Assembly: GCA_030619095.1 (NCBI GenBank) | Contig: JAUXCB010000046.1 | Location: 1 to 8,878, forward strand | Direction: 5' to 3' | DNA from: Verrucomicrobiota bacterium | GTDB taxonomy: Bacteria; Verrucomicrobiota; Kiritimatiellia; Kiritimatiellales; Tichowtungiaceae | DNA length: 8,878 nt | Part shown: positions 1 to 6,373 of the stretch, piece after piece | Layout: the number at the start of each line of letters is the position of its first letter | Numbering within the stretch: position 1 is the first letter of the stretch | Position numbers and translations under genes: made by a program | Notes under the pieces: model-generated | Databases searched by the model: none | Seen by the model: the letters and a program-made list of their open reading frames with translations, nothing else | What the model was told of the DNA's origin: nothing

Positions 1-311
1 CCACCGCCCTGGGCACACGATGTGGAGCTCGTGTCTCCCACGCCTGTGGTGGTCACGGCGACGTTCTTGACGGCCCCACCCTTGACGATCAAATCGATCT
101 TCTGTTCAGGCGTGCATGTCTCGCCCTGACAGATCGGTTTGGTGGAGCAGTTGGCGTCCTGACAGTCGATCTGGCCATCATCATCATCGTCGATGCCGTT
201 ATTACAAATCTCTTGGGCGTGGTCAGCCGTCGCAGCCAGAGAAATCTGCATCGTGCCTTCGCCGCCAGGCTCGAAGGCCTCCACCACCAAGTAGTACTTA
301 CCCGGTTGCAG
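1..311. other. Probable foreign segment joined to the chromosome near 309-315
   Basis: Read on the minus strand, this part encodes residues 34-136 of the chimeric frame. It has five consecutive Asp codons, six Cys residues in about 30 positions (CNN, DC, NC, IC, TC) and a PGKYYLVV beta-strand motif. The switch out of AlaRS homology falls at the codons for N33-L34-Q35 (306-314). The break is sharp at protein level, but the exact base cannot be fixed because the sequence CCCAACCTG could belong to either side. Nothing such as a target-site duplication or an IS end is visible at the junction. Confidence 0.6.
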
Positions 312-410
312 GTTGGGGGCGTCGGGTAGCAGACGGCTGGAGGGCACCACCGTGTGTTGCTTCGAGGCGAAAAAATCGAGGAACGATTGGCGGATTTCTT
401 TGGATGTCAT
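1..410 (-). pseudogene. alaS: alaS 5' end fused in frame to an unrelated protein fragment; open at window edge
   Basis: The minus-strand frame opens at ATG 408-410 and stays open to base 1 (136 codons plus 2 nt, no stop). Residues 1-33 begin MTSKEIRQSFLDFFASK and run through HTVVPSSRLLPDAPN, the start of alanyl-tRNA synthetase, which charges tRNA-Ala. In AlaRS the next residues should be LFTNAGMNQF, the motif 2/ATP-site region. Instead the frame continues QPGKYYLVVEAFEPGGEG, then EICNNGIDDDDDGQIDC, a Cys-rich run and a Gly/Thr/Ser-rich tail. The second part resembles large exported proteins of Myxococcota-like bacteria (PGxYYLVV beta-domain, acidic NGxDDDxDG motif) and has no relation to a synthetase. 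No signal peptide is present because the N-terminus comes from AlaRS. As written the product cannot be a working AlaRS. The likeliest explanation is a chimeric contig join; a natural gene fusion or rearrangement is possible. No clear Shine-Dalgarno precedes the ATG. The AlaRS identity of the first 33 residues is strong; the partner's identity is only a domain-style guess. Confidence 0.8.
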
Positions 411-692
411 GGTTTTGAATGGTGGTAATAATGAATAAGATTTCCCCGTTTTCGGGAAGCCAGAGAATCTACCATGAATACTCCGGGGTTCACGGATTTT
501 CTATAAAATATATGCGGGAAGCGTATGTGGCGTGTCGCGGGGTGCGGAGGTCGGGTCTCGCCTTGAGTGCTTGAAAAGTTTTCCACCCTTGAAAATAGGG
601 TGCTGAAACTTCCGCCCCTTGGAAATTGACCTTGCAGGGAGGCTGCCGTAAGGTCTCCCGTTTTCGAATTTTGAACCGAACAGGAGAGTTTT
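411..692. promoter_or_regulatory. Divergent alaS/tig intergenic region
   Basis: These 282 bases separate the divergent alaS and tig starts and must carry both promoters. The alaS side is AT-rich around 497-514 (TTTTCTATAAAATATATG), a plausible minus-strand -10 area, but no good -35 could be paired with it. The tig side has two imperfect TTTTCCA/TTGGAAA-type palindromes (579-595 and about 610-626), a 6-bp hairpin with arms CACCCT 584-589 and AGGGTG 597-602, and a candidate tig promoter. A minus-strand open frame crosses the region into tig but has no family features and is treated as a shadow. Confidence 0.5.
626..654 (+). promoter_or_regulatory. Candidate sigma70-type promoter of tig
   Basis: A -35 box TTGACC (626-631, five of six consensus bases) is followed after exactly 17 nt by TAAGGT (649-654, three of six consensus bases). 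This would place the transcription start about 30 nt before the tig ATG. The -10 box is weak, so this is a candidate only. Confidence 0.3.
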
Positions 693-1988
693 ATGAAGGT
701 TTCACTGAAAAATACCGGCACCTGCCGCAAGACGATGACGGTGGAGGTCCCCGCCGATCATGTGGCCGAAGAGCGCGCTGAGCTTTTGCAGTTCTATGCC
801 CAGGGCGTTTCCCTGCCTGGATTTCGAAAGGGAAAGGCGCCTAAACATCTGGTGGAAAAGAGGTTTGCCAAGGATATGACCGAGGATCTTAAGGATCGTC
901 TCGTTCCGAAATATTACCACGAAGCCATTGAGGCCGAGGGCGTGAACGTGGTTTCCATTGTGGAAGTCGGGGAGCCGACTCTAGAGGAGGGTGCGCCGCT
1001 GACCTTCGATGTGACCTTCGATGTGGTTCCGGAGTTCAAGCTGCCGAAATATGCGGGAATCTCCATTAAAGCGGGGAAAACCGATGTGGCTGAAAAGCAG
1101 GTCGATGAAACGATCGATAGCATCCGCCGCCAGCATGCGACATTTGATGACGTTGAAGGTCGCCCGGCCAAAGAGAAGGACATGGTTCAGGTTTCCTACG
1201 AGTCGACGGTCGACGGCCAACCGCTTGAGGAGAAGGTGCCGGAAGCCCGCGGATTGGGGCAGGGCAACGGATACTGGATTACCTGCGACGATGAATCGTT
1301 CCTGCCGGGTATGGGCCAGGCACTGATCGGCGCGTCCATCGGTGACCACAAAGAGGTCGCGGTTGAGTTTCCCGAAGGGTTTATTGTGAAGGAGCTCGCC
1401 AACCTGAAGGCGGACTTCAAGGTGGAGGTAACCGGCCTGCGTGAAAGCAAGTTGCCGGAGTTCGACGAAGAGTTTCTGAAGCAGCTCCGTGTGGAGTCCG
1501 AAGAGGAGCTGCGAAAAAACATTCGTCAGCACCTCGAAGAGGCGGCTCAGCAGAAAGAAGATCGTCGGCGCGAAGAGGTTGTTTGCGAATATCTTCTGAA
1601 AAAAACAAAGATCGACGTGCCGGAATCAGCGATTCAGCAGCAGACCCGCAATGTGATGTACGAAATGGCCCGTATGCGTATGATGCAGGGCATGAGTCAG
1701 GAGCAGGTGACTGCGCAGACCCCGGATATGATGGAAGACGCCAAAGTCAAAGGGGAAGAACAGGTCAAGTTGCGCTACATCATGATGGCCGTCGCCGATG
1801 CGAGGGAGATCAAGGCGGACGACCAGGCTGTCACGGAAGAGATCGCCCGGATGGCTGTCCAGCAGGGGCGCGATGCCGCCGAGATGCGCAAGGAGCTCGA
1901 AAAAGAAGATCACCTCGACGACGTGGCGGACCAGATTCGCTTCGGTAAAGCGGTTGAGTTCCTGCTCGAAAATGCCAAAGTAAAGTAA
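693..1988 (+). CDS. tig: Trigger factor, ribosome-associated chaperone/prolyl isomerase
   Basis: Trigger factor docks at the ribosomal exit tunnel and shelters nascent chains; its middle domain is an FKBP-type peptidyl-prolyl isomerase. The 431-aa product matches the usual family length (about 430). The N-terminal ribosome-binding domain carries the signature GFRKGKAP at residues 43-50, the loop that contacts ribosomal protein L23. The PPIase domain lies at about 160-250, with a PGMGQALIG segment (205-213) matching the PGFExxLxG motif of FKBP domains. The helical substrate-cradling C-terminal domain starts with LPEFDEEFLKQL (254-265) and is charged and Met-rich, as is usual. The start is set by a strong SD, AGGAG at 682-686, 6 nt before the ATG. 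It is the first gene of the tig-clpP-clpX cluster, an order common in bacteria that places nascent-chain folding next to the ClpXP protease. A 101-bp gap separates it from clpP. Confidence 0.97.
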   Translation: MKVSLKNTGTCRKTMTVEVPADHVAEERAELLQFYAQGVSLPGFRKGKAPKHLVEKRFAKDMTEDLKDRLVPKYYHEAIEAEGVNVVSIVEVGEPTLEEGAPLTFDVTFDVVPEFKLPKYAGISIKAGKTDVAEKQVDETIDSIRRQHATFDDVEGRPAKEKDMVQVSYESTVDGQPLEEKVPEARGLGQGNGYWITCDDESFLPGMGQALIGASIGDHKEVAVEFPEGFIVKELANLKADFKVEVTGLRESKLPEFDEEFLKQLRVESEEELRKNIRQHLEEAAQQKEDRRREEVVCEYLLKKTKIDVPESAIQQQTRNVMYEMARMRMMQGMSQEQVTAQTPDMMEDAKVKGEEQVKLRYIMMAVADAREIKADDQAVTEEIARMAVQQGRDAAEMRKELEKEDHLDDVADQIRFGKAVEFLLENAKVK

Positions 1989-2089
1989 GTTATCCGTTAG
2001 CGGTTCATTGTTATCGGGAAGAGAGCTTCCCAACCCGAATAACCAATAACCAATCACGAATAACCAATAACAAAAAAACGGAGTTTTTT
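1989..2089 (+). repeat. tig-clpP spacer: small hairpin plus a 21-bp-period CGAATAAC repeat
   Basis: A perfect hairpin with arms GGGAAG (2016-2021) and CTTCCC (2026-2031) and loop AGAG follows the tig stop. No T-run follows, so it is not a standard intrinsic terminator and transcription into clpP can continue. Directly after it, the 14-mer GAATAACCAATAAC occurs exactly twice (2037-2050 and 2058-2071), 21 bp apart. The clpP Shine-Dalgarno follows (ACGGAG 2078-2083). A related 29-bp motif recurs in opposite orientation after clpP. Confidence 0.7.
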
Positions 2090-2689
2090 ATGAACGAAAC
2101 TGCACAAATGCTTGTTCCAACTGTGATTGAAACCACTGGGCGCGGAGAACGTGCCTACGACATCTACTCGCGCCTGCTCAAGGAGCGGATCGTTTTCCTG
2201 GGAACCGAGATCAATGATACGGTGAGCAATCTGGTGATTGCCCAGCTGTTGTTCCTGCAAAGTGATGATGCGGAAAAAGACATCAGCATCTACATCAATT
2301 CTCCCGGCGGTGTGGTCACCGCCGGTATGGCAATCTATGACACCATGCAGTTTTTGAAGTGCCCGATCACCACCTATTGCGTAGGGCAGGCCGCCAGCAT
2401 GGGCGCGGTGCTTCTCGCTGCGGGCACTAAAGGCAAGCGCTTTGCGCTGCCCAACTCGCGCATTATGATCCATCAGCCGTTGGGCGGCGCGCAGGGGCAG
2501 GCGACGGACATCGAGATTCAGACCAAAGAAATCCTCCGTATGAAACAGCGCCTCAACGAGATCCTTGCCGACCACACCGGCCAGAAGGTCAGCGTGATCG
2601 AAAAAGACACGGATCGTGACTTTTTCATGTCTGCGGAAGAAGCCGTCAAATACGGCCTCGTCGACGAAGTTGTCTCGAAGAAGCAGTAG
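2090..2689 (+). CDS. clpP: ATP-dependent Clp protease proteolytic subunit
   Basis: ClpP forms the double-heptameric serine-protease barrel that degrades substrates unfolded by ClpX or ClpA. The 199-aa sequence is a full-length family member. The catalytic triad is intact: Ser103 in GQAASMGAV, His128 in PNSRIMIHQP and Asp177 in DTDRDFF. The oxyanion/substrate-strand glycines are present in INSPGGVV (70-77). The N-terminus aligns with mature E. coli ClpP from MLVPTVIE (residue 7), so any propeptide is only about 6 residues, shorter than the 14 in E. coli. The axial loop following it (RGERAYDIYSRLLKERI) is well conserved. The SD ACGGAG (2078-2083) lies 6 nt before the ATG. The gene sits between tig and its partner clpX (96 bp downstream), consistent with co-expression. 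Nothing in the sequence suggests an inactive paralogue. Confidence 0.98.
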   Translation: MNETAQMLVPTVIETTGRGERAYDIYSRLLKERIVFLGTEINDTVSNLVIAQLLFLQSDDAEKDISIYINSPGGVVTAGMAIYDTMQFLKCPITTYCVGQAASMGAVLLAAGTKGKRFALPNSRIMIHQPLGGAQGQATDIEIQTKEILRMKQRLNEILADHTGQKVSVIEKDTDRDFFMSAEEAVKYGLVDEVVSKKQ

Positions 2690-2785
2690 CGTCTTCGAGT
2701 TATTCGATATTGGATATTTGTTATTCGGATGGAGAAGGAACCCGTTTCCAATCTCTAATTCTCAAATCAACACAAGTGAAGCGCT
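2690..2785 (+). repeat. clpP-clpX spacer with inverted copy of the CGAATAAC motif
   Basis: GTTATTCG occurs at 2699-2706 and 2720-2727, again 21 bp apart. The reverse complement of 2699-2727 matches 2036-2064 before clpP at 25 of 29 positions. A second element, TTTCCAATCTC followed by TAATTC (2745-2761), recurs as TTTCCAATCTCCAATTTC at 4949-4966 in the recO-mgtE spacer. The clpX ATG is preceded only by a weak purine stretch (AAGTGAAG, 2774-2781). No terminator is seen, so clpX is probably read together with clpP. Confidence 0.7.
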
Positions 2786-4033
2786 ATGAGTCCTAAAGAA
2801 AAAAGACCGTCCTGTTCCTTCTGCGGGAAAACCGAAAAGGATGCCAAGAGCCTGATTGCCGGTCCCCAGGGGGTCTTCATCTGCGATGAATGCGTTGAAC
2901 TTTGCGATGCGATGATTTCCCAGCAGGGAGCCCCTGCCGCAAAATCCTCTGATGAATCCGCACCGATCAATATGCTCAAACCGCATGTGATCAAAGAGCA
3001 TCTCGACGAATACGTTATTGGGCAGGAGCATGCCAAAAAGGTGCTCGCCGTCGCGGTGCATAATCATTACAAGCGGATGCTGCACACGGGGGACGAGGAC
3101 GGCGTGGAGCTCGAAAAGAGCAACGTTCTGCTCGTCGGCCCCACCGGCAGCGGAAAAACCCTGCTTGCCAAAACGCTCGCGCGTATTCTCGACGTGCCGT
3201 ACGCCGTCACCGATGCCACCACGGTGACCGAAGCCGGGTATGTGGGCGAAGATGTCGAAAGCATCCTTCTTTCCCTTTTGCAGAATGCGGATAACGATGT
3301 GAAAAAGGCCGAGCGCGGCATCATCTACATCGATGAAATCGATAAAATCGGACGAAAAACCGACAATGTCTCCATCACCCGTGATGTGTCGGGGGAGGGG
3401 GTTCAGCAGGCTCTGCTGAAAATTATTGAAGGCACCGTTGCGAAAATTCCGCCGAAGGGCGGACGCAAACATCCCTCGGAAAAATATATTGAACTCGACA
3501 CGAGTAATATTCTCTTCATTTGCGGCGGGGCCTTTGTCGGTATCGATGAAATTATCAAGCGCCGCACCGATGAAAAGGTGCTTGGGTTTGGAGCCGCTGT
3601 AGAGGTGCCCAAGGAGTGGAAACCCGAGACCATGAACATTGAGCCGGAAGATCTACTCAAGTTTGGACTCATTCCCGAGTTTATCGGTCGCATTCCGCTT
3701 GTCGTTCAGCTTCAGGAGTTGTCCGAAGACGATTTGGTTCATATTTTGACCCAACCGAAAAATGCCATGATCAAGCAGTACAAAAAACTGCTCGCCATGG
3801 ACGATGTGGAACTCAGTTTTGATGAGGATTCGCTGACCGCGCTCGCCAAAATGGCGCTCAAGCGCAAGACCGGAGCCCGTGGACTGCGTGCCATCCTTGA
3901 GCATCTCATGCTCGATGTGATGTATGAAGTGCCGCAGCGCGAAGACATCGACATCTGCAAAATTACCCGCGATGTTGTTGAGGGCCGCGCCCATCCCATC
4001 GAGCTGGGCGATCTGAAAAAGAAGTCGGCTTAA
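2786..4033 (+). CDS. clpX: ClpX, AAA+ unfoldase of the ClpXP protease
   Basis: ClpX is a hexameric AAA+ ATPase that recognises tagged or adaptor-delivered proteins, unfolds them and threads them into ClpP. The 415-aa product has the usual family length. The N-terminal zinc-binding domain has Cys10, Cys13, Cys33 and Cys36. The AAA+ core has Walker A GPTGSGKT (118-125), the GYVG pore loop (151-154), Walker B IIYIDE (179-184), the GGRKHP loop (225-230) and a GRIP segment with the candidate arginine finger Arg302. The sensor-2 motif is GARGL, with Arg365. The ClpP-docking IGF loop appears as LGFGA (266-270), a conservative change. All essential features are present, so activity is expected. The stop overlaps the recO stop from the opposite strand. 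The SD is weak; the start is chosen because the zinc finger begins nine residues later and no better upstream start is visible. Confidence 0.98.
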   Translation: MSPKEKRPSCSFCGKTEKDAKSLIAGPQGVFICDECVELCDAMISQQGAPAAKSSDESAPINMLKPHVIKEHLDEYVIGQEHAKKVLAVAVHNHYKRMLHTGDEDGVELEKSNVLLVGPTGSGKTLLAKTLARILDVPYAVTDATTVTEAGYVGEDVESILLSLLQNADNDVKKAERGIIYIDEIDKIGRKTDNVSITRDVSGEGVQQALLKIIEGTVAKIPPKGGRKHPSEKYIELDTSNILFICGGAFVGIDEIIKRRTDEKVLGFGAAVEVPKEWKPETMNIEPEDLLKFGLIPEFIGRIPLVVQLQELSEDDLVHILTQPKNAMIKQYKKLLAMDDVELSFDEDSLTALAKMALKRKTGARGLRAILEHLMLDVMYEVPQREDIDICKITRDVVEGRAHPIELGDLKKKSA

Positions 4034-4797
4034 ACGCAGGCCGTTTCCCGTGCCGCCCGGAGGGTTTCAAGTGCTTTTTTTCGGACGTGCGGCGGCAGGT
4101 CAAACTGCCAACTGATAAACTTTTCAAGCACCCGTTCGATTTGGGTTAGATGGGCCGGATGGCAGGGGGTGGCCATCACGCTTCTGGGGGTCGGAGCCTC
4201 CTGCCACGCTTTGAGCAGGGCGACGGCCTCCGGCGCGATGGGGGAGGCCGGAATCCGGTGTTTTCTGGCGTAGCCCGGTTCGACCAGTCCACCGTGGTCG
4301 GCGGCAAAGCGATAGGCGTCGCGCTCGCGGTCGCTGTCCTCGAGCTGGATCCGGTGACCCATCTGTTCTGAAAACTGGAGATCGAACCAGACGAGAAACG
4401 GAGCACAGTGCCCATAGGTTTCGGCCAGCGAGAGCATCTCTTCAAAAAAGGCGAACCGCCCCGGTTCGTGTCCGTGGCACAGAGTGGTTTTGGCGAACAA
4501 CGCAGAGATGTAGCCGGCGGCGGCGCAGGCGCGCCAGTCGGTTCGGAAGACAGCGCGCCGGGTGAGCATGGAGCACTCTTTGGCGATGTGCATGCCCTTC
4601 TCGCCACGGTCGTAGAAAACCAGTTCGCTGGTGGAGAAGAGATCGTACTGCCCTCGGAACAGGCTGTTTTTTCGCTGCTCGCCTTTCAGGATGGTGGAGA
4701 GCTTTCCGTAGTGCGCCGTCAGCCAGGTGACGATACGCGAGGTATTCGACACGTTGGTAAAATAGAGTGGAATGGCGTTGGTCTTTAAAATGGACAT
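4030..4797 (-). CDS. recO: DNA repair protein RecO
   Basis: RecO works in the RecFOR pathway: it binds single-stranded DNA and SSB, anneals strands and helps load RecA at gaps. The 255-aa product has typical RecO length. The N-terminal OB-fold is recognisable at residues 6-65, with NTSRIVTWLTAHYGKLSTI (18-36), the KG of ILKGEQRKNS and a hydrophobic ELVFYDRG strand. A helical domain follows. The segment YRFAADHGGLVEPG (162-175) matches the conserved YRFSPEEGGLVC region of RecO, but the Cys residues that form a zinc site in many homologues are missing, so this belongs to the zinc-free type. The gene is convergent with clpX, and the two stop codons share TTAA at 4030-4033. No Shine-Dalgarno is visible before the ATG (4795-4797); the leader is AT-rich. 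Assignment rests on the OB-fold and the GGLV segment. Confidence 0.88.
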   Translation of the reverse strand: MSILKTNAIPLYFTNVSNTSRIVTWLTAHYGKLSTILKGEQRKNSLFRGQYDLFSTSELVFYDRGEKGMHIAKECSMLTRRAVFRTDWRACAAAGYISALFAKTTLCHGHEPGRFAFFEEMLSLAETYGHCAPFLVWFDLQFSEQMGHRIQLEDSDRERDAYRFAADHGGLVEPGYARKHRIPASPIAPEAVALLKAWQEAPTPRSVMATPCHPAHLTQIERVLEKFISWQFDLPPHVRKKALETLRAARETACV

Positions 4798-4975
4798 TTT
4801 AGTTCGATGTTTGGAAATTCGTTATTGGGAGAGGTGTTTCATTATGATTCAGCGGGTTTTACATGTAGTGACGTTTACCTGTATTCAGGAAACGTTTTCT
4901 TGATCGACCGCTTTCCGAATAAGGGTAAGCGGTACTACAAATTTCAAATTTCCAATCTCCAATTTCCCCGTGTTG
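4798..4975. other. recO-mgtE spacer with an imperfect palindrome and AATTTCCAAT-type repeats
   Basis: This spacer lies downstream of mgtE and upstream of recO. It contains AATTCGTTATTGGGA (about 4817-4831), a relative of the CGAATAAC repeats beside clpP, and the TTTCCAATCTCCAATTTC element (4949-4966) just after the mgtE stop. It also holds a bulged 10-bp palindrome at 4871-4895 (separate entry) and a weaker hairpin with arms CCGCTT (4908-4913) and AAGCGG (4927-4932). A 62-codon open frame on the plus strand has no RBS or recognisable features and is not called. Confidence 0.5.
4871..4900. terminator. Bulged palindrome in recO-mgtE spacer, terminator-like on the plus strand
   Basis: Arms ACGTTTACCTG (4871-4881) and CAGGAAACGT (4886-4895) pair over 10 bp with a single bulged A and a TATT loop. 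On the plus strand the arm runs into TTTTCTT (4895-4901), which looks like a rho-independent terminator. However, no plus-strand gene lies directly upstream except clpX, 840 bp away behind antisense recO. It could stop clpX read-through, terminate mgtE mRNA poorly on the minus strand, or be a dyad operator for recO. Confidence 0.35.
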
Positions 4976-6346
4976 CTATGCCACGCGCAGGCTGATGAGC
5001 AGGAAGGTGATGGCGTAGTAGATGAGCAGAGCCATCACATCGTTTGAGGCGGTGACGAACGGGCCGGCGGCAACGGCCGGATCCACCTTGAACCGGTTGA
5101 GAAGCAACGGAACAAATGCGCCGAAGGCCGCCGCGAACATCATTGCGCAGAAGAGAGCGAGCCCGACCGTGGAGGCGAGGTAGAGCGCGGAAAACTCTCC
5201 AGAGTCTCCCACCATAAAATGCGCCCAGATTCCGATGATCCCCCCGCAGACGACGCCCATCATCATTCCGGTTAGTAGTTCGTGACCCAGCAGGCGATTG
5301 AGCTGTCGCTCATCGAAGGTTCCGAGGGCCAGACCGCGGACAATGAGAATCGAGGACTGGATGCCGGTATTTCCCCCCATGGCCATAATGATCGGAACAA
5401 ATGCGCTGAGCATGACGATCTGCGGATTGTCGATGAACCGTTTGAGAATCAGGCTGCTGATGAATCCGGCGGCGAGAGTGACCAGCAGCCAGGGGAGGCG
5501 CGCCTTGCAGGAGGCGAGCGGGGAGGGGTCTTCGAGCTCGGCATCGTCCGAGCCGGCTAATTTGAATATATCTTCTGAGGCCTCTTCCTGGATCACGTCG
5601 ACGACATCATCGATCGTGATTCGCCCGAGCAGCTTGCCCCGATCGTCGACGACCGGCAGGGAGGAGAGGTCATATTTGGACATCATCTGAGCGACCTCTT
5701 CCTGATCGGTATCCGGAAGCGCTGTGAAGGTGCTTTCTTCGGCGAGTTCCCCCAGAGTTTTCTGACGGTTTTCCGCCTTGAGTAGTTGCCAGATCTGGAC
5801 GTAGCCAAGCAGTTTTTCAGAGGGGTCGACGACGTAGGCGAAATAGACCGGCTCATCCAGATCGAGTGACCCGATATGGTCGAGAGCCTCCTGTCCGGTC
5901 TGTGTGCTGGGGAGGGCGACCAGATCGGTGGTCATTCGTCCCCCGGCGCTTTCCTCGTCGTAGCGGAGCAGTTCGCGAACCTCGTCGGAGTCGATCTCCT
6001 CCATCAGTTCGAGAACCTCTTCGCTTCGCTCTTCATCGAGCTCGGAGAGCATATCGGCGGCATCGTCGGGAGCCATCTCTTCCGCAATATCGGAAATTTC
6101 TTCGCTCGTCAGCTCTTCGAGGAGTTCCGCCTCGGTGGAGTCGTCGAGCTCGGCCATCACATCGGCCTTGGTCTCGTCGTCGAGCAGGTCAAAAATCTGG
6201 TTATGAACCTCGTCCGGCGCATGTTCAATCACGTCGGCGATATCGGCGGGGTGCAACTGGTCGAGAAGCGGCGAAAGGTTTTCCCACAATGCGCCGCTGA
6301 TACAGAGCTGAATCTGTTCCTGTATGCGGTTCCTGTCGTTGTCCAT
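4976..6346 (-). CDS. mgtE: Magnesium transporter/channel MgtE
   Basis: MgtE is a homodimeric inner-membrane Mg2+ channel gated by a cytosolic Mg2+-sensing domain. The 456-aa product (from the preferred start) has family length. Residues about 20-130 form the acidic superhelical N domain with repeated HPADIADVIEHAP and MAPDDAADMLSELD modules. A CBS pair spans about 137-196 and 201-261 (RMTTDLVALP..., then PVVDDRGKLLGRITIDDVVD). Five hydrophobic segments follow from about 284 to the end. The pore signature GGNTGIQSS sits at 324-332, and FVTASND at 430-436 places an Asp at the position of the pore Asp of MgtE (family motif FVTTxxD). The frame also has an ATG at 6373, but GGAG at 6353-6356 lies 6 nt before the ATG at 6346, while the upstream ATG has AGG directly against it. 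I therefore prefer 6346. No M-box-like structure was recognised in the short leader, so regulation may be by channel gating alone. Confidence 0.95.
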   Translation of the reverse strand: MDNDRNRIQEQIQLCISGALWENLSPLLDQLHPADIADVIEHAPDEVHNQIFDLLDDETKADVMAELDDSTEAELLEELTSEEISDIAEEMAPDDAADMLSELDEERSEEVLELMEEIDSDEVRELLRYDEESAGGRMTTDLVALPSTQTGQEALDHIGSLDLDEPVYFAYVVDPSEKLLGYVQIWQLLKAENRQKTLGELAEESTFTALPDTDQEEVAQMMSKYDLSSLPVVDDRGKLLGRITIDDVVDVIQEEASEDIFKLAGSDDAELEDPSPLASCKARLPWLLVTLAAGFISSLILKRFIDNPQIVMLSAFVPIIMAMGGNTGIQSSILIVRGLALGTFDERQLNRLLGHELLTGMMMGVVCGGIIGIWAHFMVGDSGEFSALYLASTVGLALFCAMMFAAAFGAFVPLLLNRFKVDPAVAAGPFVTASNDVMALLIYYAITFLLISLRVA

Positions 6347-6352
6347 GGGAGT

Positions 6353-6356
6353 CTCC
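6353..6356 (-). promoter_or_regulatory. Shine-Dalgarno GGAG that decides the mgtE start
   Basis: Reading the minus strand, GGAG is followed by ACTCCC and then ATG (6346-6344), an ideal 6-nt spacing. The alternative ATG at 6373 has only an AGG with no spacer before it. Use of 6346 removes nine residues (MARNRLETP) from the longest frame. Confidence 0.7.
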
Positions 6357-6373
6357 AAGCGGTTGCGAGCCAT

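Noticed and set aside
407..730. 107-codon minus-strand frame between alaS and tig
   Set aside because: It overlaps the tig start and the divergent promoter area, has no RBS or domain features, and its composition looks like read-through of non-coding DNA.
4807..4995. 62-codon plus-strand frame in the recO-mgtE spacer
   Set aside because: It contains the palindrome and AATTTCCAAT repeats, runs into mgtE antisense, and has no recognisable features.
6347..6373. Longer MgtE start at 6373
   Set aside because: The AGG before it touches the ATG with no spacer, whereas GGAG is ideally spaced before the ATG at 6346. It remains possible.
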